From Dankookia rubra (lineage in GTDB: Bacteria > Pseudomonadota > Alphaproteobacteria > Acetobacterales > Acetobacteraceae): a stretch of 64,000 nucleotides of DNA. Below, piece by piece: positions 47,503 through 55,747 of the stretch. Made by a program: the position numbers and the translations under genes. Numbering within the stretch: position 1 is the first letter of the stretch; every line of letters begins with the position of its first letter. Where the stretch lies: assembly GCF_004355005.1 (NCBI RefSeq), contig NZ_SMSJ01000028.1, positions 1 through 64,000 of the forward strand, given 5' to 3'. A model generated the notes under the pieces. The model had not been told where the DNA came from. It saw nothing but the letters and a program-made list of their open reading frames with translations, and made no database searches.

Positions 47503-48546
47503 TCAGCGCTGTGACGCTCCCGCGGGCATGCGCTGCGGGCGGGTAGCGGGATTACGGTCGATCCACTCCTGCGCTGGCGCGAAACGCCTCAGACCTGGCA
47601 CCTGCGCCGCCAGGTTGACGTCCCTCCAAGCGGGATGGAAGCCCGGTGCGTGAAATCGATCGATACGGCTGAAGAGATGGTCCACCAAGCGGTTGAGGCG
47701 GGCATAGCGGTCTGACCCCGGCGGCCAATTGTAAACGGCGAGGATGGTCGGGACTGAGATGGTCGGAACGTCCTGTCCTTCCGCTATCAGTTGTGGGTAG
47801 TCCTTCGACGTCAGAGTGGAGGGAAGGTAGTGATTGAGGAAATCGGCTTCTCCGATATCCACCGGCAGGAACTTGAAGCCGGGCTCCCAACGGCCGCGTA
47901 GGAATGCGTCCACTGGTTTAGAAGTGATGAACACGACTGCTGAAATATCACCCTCTCCGCGGCGCATCTGCTCGAGCGCGGCCGGATGTGGGATGAAAAT
48001 CTTCTCCACCTCAAGCTTTAAACGGTCGAAGATCAAGGGTCCGGAATAGGCCGCACTGGTGCCCGGCGTATTGAAATTTACCTTTTTGCCACTTAAATCC
48101 GCGAGCGATTTTATGTCCGGGCGAACAAAAATGTGCAGTTCGGATGGAAAAAGATTCAGGATGTAGCTGATACGCTGGTCGATGTTCGGTACCAGAGTAC
48201 GGAATTGCTCAAGGGCGTCGGCATTGATGATCGCAGCATCAATGCCGCGCAGATATAATAGTGCTTCAACGTTCTGTGTCGGACCGCGTGTGACGACCGG
48301 AAGAACATGGAGCGCGTCGCTTTCATCGACAACTCGGGCGATCTCGGTGGCAAAGCGTATCGGTGCTCCTTCGAGCAAGCCACCAGCCAAGCCTATCGTC
48401 CAGGCGTTTAGTTTTTGCTTGGCGGCTGCTTCATTCCTGCTCATCGGCCGATCGGTACGGGGCTGCGCGGCTGCAGGCGTGAGTGGATGGAGCGCGCCCG
48501 CGAGAAGAAGAACCAAGCCGATGCGGATCGCCCTCAACGCGTTCAT
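47503..48546 (-). CDS. TAXI-family solute-binding protein
   Basis: A 347-residue periplasmic protein. A signal peptide (IRIGLVLLLAGALHPLTPAA) is followed by the TAXI-like opening LNAWTIGLAGGLLEGAPIRF and a two-lobe binding fold (VLPVVTRGPTQNVEALLYL, DLSGKKVNFNTPGTSAAYSG). The DctQM permease is not encoded nearby. A Bug-family binding protein is upstream on the same strand, 292 bases away. The ligand is unknown, and the nearest functional guess is an organic anion. Confidence 0.83.
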   Translation of the reverse strand: MNALRAIRIGLVLLLAGALHPLTPAAAQPRTDRPMSRNEAAAKQKLNAWTIGLAGGLLEGAPIRFATEIARVVDESDALHVLPVVTRGPTQNVEALLYLRGIDAAIINADALEQFRTLVPNIDQRISYILNLFPSELHIFVRPDIKSLADLSGKKVNFNTPGTSAAYSGPLIFDRLKLEVEKIFIPHPAALEQMRRGEGDISAVVFITSKPVDAFLRGRWEPGFKFLPVDIGEADFLNHYLPSTLTSKDYPQLIAEGQDVPTISVPTILAVYNWPPGSDRYARLNRLVDHLFSRIDRFHAPGFHPAWRDVNLAAQVPGLRRFAPAQEWIDRNPATRPQRMPAGASQR

Positions 48547-48838
48547 TGGTTCACCTTCGAGTCTGATTTGCTGTGAGGCGGCACGCTCTCAGTCTTGCCT
48601 ACAACCGTAACAAACGCCGCGCGAGTGCTCATCGTCCTTGATGGCAGAACGTAAGTGCAAAGCGTATCGGTTCGTCCCGGGACAGGTGAAACGGCTTGCC
48701 TCATACTTCCGTGTGCTGTTCATGATCCATGCTGGATCCCAGGATGCTGCGCTTCGGTCGAATACGTGGAGGTGCGAAAAGCCTGTAGAGTTTCTCAAAG
48801 GCGAGCTGTGCGTCGCTTCTGTGGTAGGGACCAAACAA

Positions 48839-49810
48839 CTACTCCGCGGTGATGCCCCGGGCTCGCACCAATTCGCCCCAGCGCTTGTCCTCTGCCATCG
48901 CGCGCATCACGAGTTCGTCTCGTGTCGACCCGATAGCCTCGGCTCCCAGTGCGGCGAAGCGCCGTACCGTTTCCGGGTCGCGTGCAGCGGAAACGACCGC
49001 AGCACTCATCCGAGCAGTAATTTCTGCAGGCACACCTGCAGGACCGGCGACGGCGAGCCATGACGCTGTGTCGAAGCCCGGCAGAGTCTCAGCAACAGCC
49101 GGCAGTTCCGGCATCAGCGACGACCGCTGGCTGCTGGTAACCGCCAGCGCACGGGCCTGGCCGTCGCGCACCAAGGGTAGCGCGGTGGGAAAGGCGTCTA
49201 CCATGACTTGCGCGCGTCCGGCAGCCAGGTCTCGCAACGCATCAGGGTTGCCGCGGTAATGGACCAGCTCGCAGCGCGCGCCAAGTCGCTCCAACAGCAT
49301 CTCCGTCGCAAGGTGCGGAATGACGCCTGCGCCTGGGGTCGCGCATATCGGAGGTGTCCCTTGCGCCTTCATCCAGGCGCCCAGTTCGGCGATGTTCGAA
49401 ACGGGAAGGGTGGGATGCACCATCACCGCCGAGGGAAAGCGGGCAAACTCGCTGATCAGGGCGAAGTCCCGTTGCGGGTCGAAGGGAAGGTTGCGATAGA
49501 CGTGACGATTGACCGAAAGCGTTGCAGCAAAAAGGGTGCCGAAAGTGAAGCCGTCCGGCGTGGCGCGGGCAAGGGCCGCGGCAGCGAGGTTGCCGGCTGC
49601 GCCAGGGCGGTTTTCGACAACAACGGGCTGACCAAGCTCAACTTCCAGCCGCCGCGCCAGGATGCGCGTCAGAAGGTCTGGTGCCCCGCCAGGTGGAAAG
49701 CCGACGATCCATCGAATCGAGCGGTCCGGCCAGGACGCCGCTTTGCCGAAGGAAGGCGCCGTCGTGGCCAACACACTGGAAAATGCAACGAGCACACGGC
49801 GGGTTGGCAT
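48839..49810 (-). CDS. Bug/TctC-family solute-binding protein
   Basis: A 323-residue periplasmic binding protein for tripartite tricarboxylate transporters. The signal peptide MPTRRVLVAFSSVLATTAPS is followed by the family hallmarks WPDRSIRWIVGFPPGGAPDLLTRILA, VENRPGAAGNLAA and LAVTSSQRSSLMPELPAVAE. The ATG at 49810 puts the signal peptide first; a longer frame from 49969 lacks support. Genes for TctA/TctB are absent, as is common for these expanded orphan families. The C-terminus GELVRARGITAE is intact, in contrast with the broken paralogue at 22.4 kb. Confidence 0.88.
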   Translation of the reverse strand: MPTRRVLVAFSSVLATTAPSFGKAASWPDRSIRWIVGFPPGGAPDLLTRILARRLEVELGQPVVVENRPGAAGNLAAAALARATPDGFTFGTLFAATLSVNRHVYRNLPFDPQRDFALISEFARFPSAVMVHPTLPVSNIAELGAWMKAQGTPPICATPGAGVIPHLATEMLLERLGARCELVHYRGNPDALRDLAAGRAQVMVDAFPTALPLVRDGQARALAVTSSQRSSLMPELPAVAETLPGFDTASWLAVAGPAGVPAEITARMSAAVVSAARDPETVRRFAALGAEAIGSTRDELVMRAMAEDKRWGELVRARGITAE

Positions 49811-50517
49811 CGAGGATATCCGGGTCAGCGGCCAAGGAACTGCAACGGAGGCTAGGTCCCACTCGAAAGCGAGGCAACACACGGTTACGCCGGGGTCGTT
49901 GTTGAAGCCAATGCCGTGCGGCGTCAGGTAATTGAGGAAGCCGGAATTCCGCAACAAAACCGCCCGCAACGAGGAAGGTCGTCCTTCGCCGCGACCACCT
50001 GGATTTTGTCATTTCCGGCGCTGACCATCTGTCTATTTTTACGCGATTGTCGCGCAGGCATTAAACCATGAAGATGTTGTGGGTCTTGATCGGATCAGAC
50101 GGTCAGGTGAGTTGAACTGCGCAGCACCGCGAGCAATATCGGCGTAACCGGCGGCTTTGCCGAGGCGATTTGGCGGACGCTGAACGGACGATTGTGAAAC
50201 CACCTTTTCGGCGGATCGAAATGCAGCAGTTTTTTTAGCCATGACGTGGCCGGGGAGAAAAGCGTTTACAACAAGTCCTGTGGAACAGATTTATCGCGCA
50301 TATAGCAACTGGTCTTCCTCAATATAAGCCACAGCATGTCGTTTTACAATTTACTTGTAAATACACCAATGAATTTGCATCGCAGCAGAAAATTTTCTTA
50401 TAAAAACCGTTCGTTTGTCAAATAAATTTACTTTTCCGACTTAAGAACTTAATCATTGTGCGTTTTTTCTTAATATGAATGTGAGGTTTAAAATCGAAAT
50501 CGCCATTCTACGTGAAA
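49811..50517. other. Long intergenic region with AT-rich island
   Basis: Between the Bug gene and the last gene of the biosynthetic operon. The right part (about 50250-50517) is markedly AT-rich for this genome and contains the palindrome TTAAG-AA-CTTAA at about 50441-50452. A 67-codon minus frame (50039-50242, MAKKTAAFRSAEK…) could be a small gene but has no ribosome site or known relative. The AT-rich segment might hold a promoter, a nucleoid-protein site or a boundary of transferred DNA. Confidence 0.45.
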
Positions 50518-52179
50518 TCATCGAACATCAACTTCCGTCACCGACTTTGTATCAGTGATGCTTTTCGTCTGGGCAGTGACAACTGCAAGCGGTACGGCAA
50601 GGATTAGCCCTGCACATATGGGCAGGGCCGTCAGCAGCGCGAAGTCTCCGCCTTTGGAGAAACACAATCCAAATGCCAGTCCTACCACCACATGGAAGCC
50701 GAAGCGCCGGGACGCGCCCGGCCAGGTGATCGCTCGCGCGTGACGGTGCTGCGGCGCCCAGTTGCCCGGTCTTGTGGTCATCAACTGTAGCATCGTCGAG
50801 GTCCGCTCCAGCGCCGCCACCGAATCCAGCAACAATCCAAGGACAATCTCCTGACCCATGCAGCGGAGCAATGCTGCCCGCCCGGCTCGCCCAGGGCGCA
50901 GCAGCAGCTCGGCATAGCCCGCCAGCTTTGGCATGTTCAGCGCGACAAACCCGGCGACCAGCAAGGCGAGCAATCCGCCGCGCGAGGTATCCTCCCCACC
51001 GCCGGACACGACGTTCAGCGCTGCCAGCGGCAGCAGCGCGAACCAGAGCGGCGCCAGCGCATAGTGCAGGATCGCCTGCACCATCTGAAAACGTCCGAGC
51101 CTGCCTAAGTCCGGTCTGCGCAACAGATGGCGATACTGCAGATTGCCCGCAGCCCAGCGCAGGTCACGGCTGAACAAGGCCAGCAGGTCGGGTGGATGCC
51201 TTTCGAAAGATCCCGCATCCTCCGGCAGCACCCGCACCGCCCAGCCGGCGGCATGCAGCAGTGCCGCTTCGGCATGGTCGTGGCTCAGGATGTGGCTGCC
51301 ATCCGGCAACAGCGGCAACCTAGCGTCGCGGCGAAAGGCGGCGATGCGCAACAAGGCGTTGTGGCCCCAGTACGGCCCTTCTGGCCCCTGCCACCACGCC
51401 TGGCCGGTGGCCCAGAGACGCGCGCCGTGGCGGTGGCCGAAGCCGAACAGCCGCGCGAAGGACGTCTCTGCGCCGCATCCGGCGACCGTAGGCTGCAGGA
51501 TTGCCAAGCGATAATCGGCTTGCATCACCCGTACCAGCCGCCGTACCGCCGTCGCCGACATCGTGGAATCGGCGTCCAGAACGAGTGCGAAATCGAATTC
51601 CTCGGCGTGTTGATCGAGGAACTCCATCAGGTTGCCCGCCTTGAAGCCGGTATTCTCCTGGCGCCGGCGGTACAGCAGGGTGCCGGGCGGCAGTCTTGCT
51701 GCCAGTGCCGCTGCGGCCTGCGCTTCCGCCTCAGCCGCACTTCCGCATGGCGTGTCGGACAGGATGCCGAGGGCGAAGCGGCCCGCATCGGCGGCGTGCA
51801 ATTCCCGCAGCAGCCTGGCAAGCGGCGGCAGCACGGTCGCCATGTCCTCCAACCGCACGCAGACTGCCAGCACCGTGCGGGCCTCGATCGGTGATGCGTC
51901 CAGGTCGCAGCGGTGCCGCAGCGCCGGCAGCACGGCAGCAATCGGATCCCTGGCGAACAGGCGGATTGCGAACCCGATCAGCCCGGTTGCCGCCGAAAGG
52001 CCCAGCCAGGGCGCATTGGCGGTGAGGCAGACCAGGATGAGGGCTTCCCAGGCTGTCCAGCCGCCGCCCGCCAGCACCCGCCAGGCCAGCGCGAGGAGGC
52101 CAAGCGTCAGGCCGCCGGCGAGCAGCGCGAAGACCGCACGCCGCGGCCCCAGGCCTTGCAGGCCTTGCATGGGCGACAC
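50518..52179 (-). CDS. OpgH/MdoH-like membrane glucosyltransferase
   Basis: A 553-residue polytopic glycosyltransferase of family GT2, related to glucan glucosyltransferase OpgH. Two N-terminal membrane helices precede the catalytic domain: QENTGFKAGNLMEFL, LVLDADSTMSATAVRRL (the D-x-D metal site), FGFGHRHGARLW, GPYWGHNALLR, HDHAEAALLHAAGW and RDLRWAAGNLQYRHLL (the Q/RxxRW-like acceptor motif). A C-terminal helical bundle follows. OpgH is usually 700-850 residues and paired with OpgG; both the extra length and OpgG are absent here. It ends the 11-gene operon, 11 bases after the UDG-like gene. It may add or polymerise the sugar of the pathway product at the membrane. Confidence 0.83.
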   Translation of the reverse strand: MSPMQGLQGLGPRRAVFALLAGGLTLGLLALAWRVLAGGGWTAWEALILVCLTANAPWLGLSAATGLIGFAIRLFARDPIAAVLPALRHRCDLDASPIEARTVLAVCVRLEDMATVLPPLARLLRELHAADAGRFALGILSDTPCGSAAEAEAQAAAALAARLPPGTLLYRRRQENTGFKAGNLMEFLDQHAEEFDFALVLDADSTMSATAVRRLVRVMQADYRLAILQPTVAGCGAETSFARLFGFGHRHGARLWATGQAWWQGPEGPYWGHNALLRIAAFRRDARLPLLPDGSHILSHDHAEAALLHAAGWAVRVLPEDAGSFERHPPDLLALFSRDLRWAAGNLQYRHLLRRPDLGRLGRFQMVQAILHYALAPLWFALLPLAALNVVSGGGEDTSRGGLLALLVAGFVALNMPKLAGYAELLLRPGRAGRAALLRCMGQEIVLGLLLDSVAALERTSTMLQLMTTRPGNWAPQHRHARAITWPGASRRFGFHVVVGLAFGLCFSKGGDFALLTALPICAGLILAVPLAVVTAQTKSITDTKSVTEVDVR

Positions 52180-52190
52180 GGCGCGGCGGG

Positions 52191-52832
52191 TCAGACGGTG
52201 GCGCCCCGACGGGCAGGAAGCAGGCCAGCGGCCTCGGTCAGCACCGCGACGATCCGGCGGGGCAGCGCGGGATCGGTGCAGGTATAGACTGGGCTAGGAT
52301 GCGGCATGGCCAGCACCGGCATCCCGGGACGCGCCGCCTGCAACGCCGGCATTGCGAGCCTGGCGAAGCGCCCGGCGAGCACCGCGACCGCGAGCTGCGG
52401 CAGCAGGTCCAGCAGCGGTGGCAGCAGCGCGAGGCCCGCGGCGCACTCGGCAGCCCTTGGCGAGCGATTGGTGGCCCCGGGCGCGTGGATGAAAAAAGGC
52501 ACGGTGTTCCAGATCAACAGGTCGGCCCGGGCGACGCCGGCATCGCCGAGGAAGCGGCGCAGATTGGCACTCGTCGGCGTAGGGTTGTCGCTGGAAACGA
52601 AGCCGGTCACCGGCATGGAAGGACCCGGCGTCTCCAGCAACAGCAGCAGGCGGGCCGCCGTGCCGCCGTCCGCCGGATCGGCATCCGGCACCGCTCGTCC
52701 GGTCTGCTCTCGCAGCATCCCGGCGAAGTGTGCCAGCGGCTGCATATGCGGCCTGGCCAGGGCCGCACGACGCGCCGCGAGTACCGCCGGATCGGCCAAA
52801 GGCGCGGCAAGCCGCTTCTGGAAGACGGTCAT
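52191..52832 (-). CDS. Uracil-DNA-glycosylase-like family protein
   Basis: A 213-residue protein of the UDG-like fold. The motifs are ARLLLLLETPGPSMPVTGFV followed by SDNPTPTSANLRRFLGDAG, LIWNTVPFFI and the terminal loop MPHPSP. The water-activating region normally GxDP is replaced by LLETPGP, so DNA base excision is doubtful. Its gene overlaps the PIG-L gene by four bases, firmly inside the biosynthetic operon. A role on a nucleotide-sugar or other N-glycoside of the pathway is conceivable; this is inference. Confidence 0.75.
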   Translation of the reverse strand: MTVFQKRLAAPLADPAVLAARRAALARPHMQPLAHFAGMLREQTGRAVPDADPADGGTAARLLLLLETPGPSMPVTGFVSSDNPTPTSANLRRFLGDAGVARADLLIWNTVPFFIHAPGATNRSPRAAECAAGLALLPPLLDLLPQLAVAVLAGRFARLAMPALQAARPGMPVLAMPHPSPVYTCTDPALPRRIVAVLTEAAGLLPARRGATV

Positions 52833-53578
52833 GCCGCGGCGCGCAGGCCGCTGGGCAGCAGCGCGCGGCCCTGGGCGCGGAACCGTTCCACCGCGCCGGC
52901 CTCGGCCAGCGCCTGCCGCAGGCCCGCCTCGCCGCCGAACTGGAAGCCGAGCTGCGTGCCGTAGGCGCTACAGGCGCGATGTCGCGTCTCGGCATCGCCC
53001 TCCACCGCCACGTCCGGCCAGGCAGCCATCTCCGCGGCGAAGGGCCGAGCGGGATGGCTCTGCGGCTTCGCACTGTAGGGAAAGTCCGTCCACCACAGCA
53101 CCGGCAGGTCCGTTGGCAGCACGGCGCTCAGCGCGCGCACCAGCACCACGTGGTCGACATGGCCGCCGACCGCCTGCGGCGCCAGCACCAGGTCGGGGCC
53201 GGCATCCAGCATCGAGATCAGGGCCCGGGTCAGCGGCGCCGCGATGCCGTCCGCCGGCCGCGGCGGCGCGAACAGCGCCCGGGCATCGCCATAGCCGCGG
53301 TGCGGCGCTTCCGGCAGGTCTAGCCATTGAGGCGCCGCGCCGAGCAGAGCGCAGGCTGCCGCGTCCTCGGCACGCCGCAGCGCCATGTAGTCCACCTCCG
53401 GCCCCAGCCCCTTGTCGAGCTGGCAGTCGAGGGCAAAGCCGGTTGGCCGCGGCACCGACTGCGTGAAGGCGGTGCAGACCGTGACCGCCCAGCCCATGCG
53501 CGCCAGCCGTGCCAGCGTACCGCCGCACGAGAAAGCGGCATCGTCCAGGTGCGGGGAGATGGCGAGGGCACGCGGCAT
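52829..53578 (-). CDS. PIG-L family deacetylase
   Basis: A 249-residue zinc-dependent N-deacetylase of the PIG-L/LmbE/MshB/BshB family. The opening AISPHLDDAAFSCGGTL carries the zinc and catalytic residues of the H-x-DD motif, and the second zinc His pair is in GGHVDHVVLVRAL. These enzymes remove acetyl from GlcNAc-linked substrates, as in mycothiol, bacillithiol and aminoglycoside synthesis. The ATG at 53578 is 13 bases after the GT4 stop. In this operon the natural reading is that GT4 attaches GlcNAc and this enzyme frees the amine. Confidence 0.87.
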   Translation of the reverse strand: MPRALAISPHLDDAAFSCGGTLARLARMGWAVTVCTAFTQSVPRPTGFALDCQLDKGLGPEVDYMALRRAEDAAACALLGAAPQWLDLPEAPHRGYGDARALFAPPRPADGIAAPLTRALISMLDAGPDLVLAPQAVGGHVDHVVLVRALSAVLPTDLPVLWWTDFPYSAKPQSHPARPFAAEMAAWPDVAVEGDAETRHRACSAYGTQLGFQFGGEAGLRQALAEAGAVERFRAQGRALLPSGLRAAA

Positions 53579-53591
53579 CAGTGGACCGGGA

Positions 53592-54833
53592 TCACAGAAG
53601 GTGCGGCGTCGCGCGGAAGCGGCAATCGGCGTCGCGCGGCAGTACCGGATCGAAGCCTGTCTTCGGCGCCTGGCCATGCACCCGGGCGTAAATCTCCATG
53701 ATCTGCCGTCCCACGGCCTCCCAGGAATAGGTGCGGCGGCATTCCTCGAGCGCGGTCGTCGCCAGCCGGGCACGCAGCGGCCGATCCTCGATGATGCGGC
53801 GGAGCGCCTTCGCCAGCGCCGGGATGTCGCCCGGCTGGACCAGCAGGCCATTCTCCTCGTTCCGCAGGCAGTCGACCACGCCGACAGCATAGCATGCGAC
53901 GCTCGGCAGCCCGCTCGCCATGGCTTCGAGAATGGTATTGGAGAAGCCTTCGGCATAGGTCGGGCTGACGAAGACATCGGCCTTGCGGTACAGCGCCGGC
54001 GCCGCCTCGTAGTCGGCATAGCCGGAGAACTCCACGTCGAGCCCGAGCTTCGCCGCGAGCTCGCGCGAACTGTCGTAGTCTGGCCCGATGCCGGAGACGG
54101 TGGCAGCGTAGGGCACGCCCTGATCGCGCAGCAGGGCCAGTGCCTCGAGCATGTCGAGCGAGCCTTTCCGCCGGTCGACCCGGCCATGGTACAGCAGCCG
54201 CACCGGATCCGCGGCCTGGCCCGGCACATGCCCCGGCGCCGGATGGAAGCGCGCCGTGTCCACCGCGCCGGGCACGATGGTGAAGCGCGAGCTCGGGACC
54301 TGCAGCCGTTCCACCACCTCCTGCGCGAAACTCTCGCAGCCGATCAACAGGGCATTGGCATTGTTTAGCACGTTCAGCATGCCGAGCCGGTGGGTCTCGC
54401 AGCAGGACCCCACCCAGTGCCCATCGCCGCCCTGGATGGAGACGACGGTCGGGATGCCGATCTGCCGCGCCGCCAGCAGCACCGCCCAGCCATTCGGGTA
54501 ACCGTACTGCGCGTGCAGCACGTCGAAGGACTTCTTCCGGTGCTCGGCCAGGATGACCTGCACCATGTCCTCCACGTCGCGCTCGAAATCCGCGCCACCC
54601 GGCTCGGCGAAGGCCTCCTCGCCCAGGGACTGCCGGCCGATGACGGTGACGCCGGGAACCGGTGGCGGCGGGCCGCCGCCATAGACCTTCGTCCCGGTCT
54701 CGTCGTGGCGGTACTGGCTGACCATGGTGACGTCGTGCCCCGCCGCGACCAACTGGCGCAGCAGGTTGACGGCATAGACGCTCATTCCGCTGATCGCGGG
54801 GAAAAAGCGCCGGCTGCAGAACAGGATCCTCAT
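53592..54833 (-). CDS. GT4-family glycosyltransferase
   Basis: A 413-residue retaining GT-B glycosyltransferase. The acceptor domain starts MRILFCSRRFFPAISGMSVY. The donor domain shows LLYHGRVDRRKGSLDMLEAL and the EX7E motif EGFSNTILEAMASGLPSVA. This is the GT4 group that includes MshA, BshA and PimA; donor preference cannot be read safely. The ATG at 54833 overlaps the previous stop (ATGA), and the PIG-L gene follows 13 bases on. GT4 + PIG-L + inositol-phosphate synthase in one operon parallels mycothiol synthesis. Confidence 0.88.
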   Translation of the reverse strand: MRILFCSRRFFPAISGMSVYAVNLLRQLVAAGHDVTMVSQYRHDETGTKVYGGGPPPPVPGVTVIGRQSLGEEAFAEPGGADFERDVEDMVQVILAEHRKKSFDVLHAQYGYPNGWAVLLAARQIGIPTVVSIQGGDGHWVGSCCETHRLGMLNVLNNANALLIGCESFAQEVVERLQVPSSRFTIVPGAVDTARFHPAPGHVPGQAADPVRLLYHGRVDRRKGSLDMLEALALLRDQGVPYAATVSGIGPDYDSSRELAAKLGLDVEFSGYADYEAAPALYRKADVFVSPTYAEGFSNTILEAMASGLPSVACYAVGVVDCLRNEENGLLVQPGDIPALAKALRRIIEDRPLRARLATTALEECRRTYSWEAVGRQIMEIYARVHGQAPKTGFDPVLPRDADCRFRATPHLL

Positions 54834-55747
54834 GCGGTTCTCTCCTCCCGGCAACGGAGCAGCCAATCGAGGCTCTGCGGAATCATCCGGTCGGCGCGAT
54901 GGCTCTCGCGCGACAGCTCGACGCAGACCAGGCGCGCGAAGCCGATCGCCTCCAGCGCATCGAGGCAGGCGGGGATGTCCATGTCGCCCTCGCCGAAGGG
55001 CAGGTGCGTATGATCGCCGCGGCGCATATCCTCGATCGCCACGGTCCCGAGCTGCGCGGCGAATTCGCCGACCGCTGCGGCCGGCTCCCGCTCCTGCGTC
55101 ACAAGGCAGTGGCCGAGGTCAAGGGCAAGCTTCAGCTGCGGCAATCGCGCCTGCAGCAGAGACCAATCGTCCAGCGTCTCCACCAGCATGCCGGGCTCCG
55201 GCTCGAGCGCCGCGGTGACGCCGCGCCGTGCCGCATGGTCCAGCACCTGCTCGACGCCCTCCACCAGCCATTCAGCGGCCTCGCCGCGATCGACGCCCGG
55301 CAGCGGCACGCCGGCCCAGAAGGAAACCGCCTCGGCGCCCAGAATCTGGCCGATGTCCACGGCGCGCTGCAGGAAGGCAACGCGGCGGGCCCGGCCCTCG
55401 GCATGCGGGGTCAGCAGCGTCGGTTCGTGCTTGCGGCGAGGGTCGAGCAGAAAGCGCGCGCCGGTCTCGATGACGCAGCCGAGGCTGCGGGCGTGCAGGT
55501 CACGCGCCAGCGCCTCGGTGCGCTGCACCCAGCCATCCTCGAGCGGATCAAGGTGGTGGTGGTCGAGCGTCAATGCGACGCCGTCGTAGCCTGCCACAGC
55601 GATCAGCGCGATGGCGTCGGACAGCCGGTGATTCGCCGCCCCGTTGGTGTTGTAGGCAAAGCGCAGCCCGCCCGACGGCCGCGGCGAGGGCGACAGAATG
55701 CTCGCTGCCGCCGCGGGCTCCGGCGTGTCGCCGAGCGTCGTGCTCAC
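54830..55747 (-). CDS. TIM-barrel sugar phosphate isomerase/epimerase family protein
   Basis: A 305-residue AP-endonuclease-2/xylose-isomerase-like TIM barrel. The barrel opens FAYNTNGAANHRLSDAIALI, with metal ligands expected in TLDHHHLDP, ALEPEPGMLVE (Glu), LALDLGHCL (Asp, His) and VAIEDMRRGDHTHLPFGEG. Related proteins occur in inositol catabolism (IolE/IolI) and, from memory, in Ebo-type gene clusters beside inositol-phosphate synthase; I could not verify the latter. It overlaps both neighbours by four bases. It probably isomerises a cyclitol or sugar intermediate. Confidence 0.8.
   Translation of the reverse strand: MSTTLGDTPEPAAAASILSPSPRPSGGLRFAYNTNGAANHRLSDAIALIAVAGYDGVALTLDHHHLDPLEDGWVQRTEALARDLHARSLGCVIETGARFLLDPRRKHEPTLLTPHAEGRARRVAFLQRAVDIGQILGAEAVSFWAGVPLPGVDRGEAAEWLVEGVEQVLDHAARRGVTAALEPEPGMLVETLDDWSLLQARLPQLKLALDLGHCLVTQEREPAAAVGEFAAQLGTVAIEDMRRGDHTHLPFGEGDMDIPACLDALEAIGFARLVCVELSRESHRADRMIPQSLDWLLRCREERTA

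Noticed and set aside
50039-50242. 67-codon minus ORF (MAKKTAAFRSAEK…)
   Set aside because: No Shine-Dalgarno sequence and no recognisable relative; kept only as a remark in the intergenic entry.
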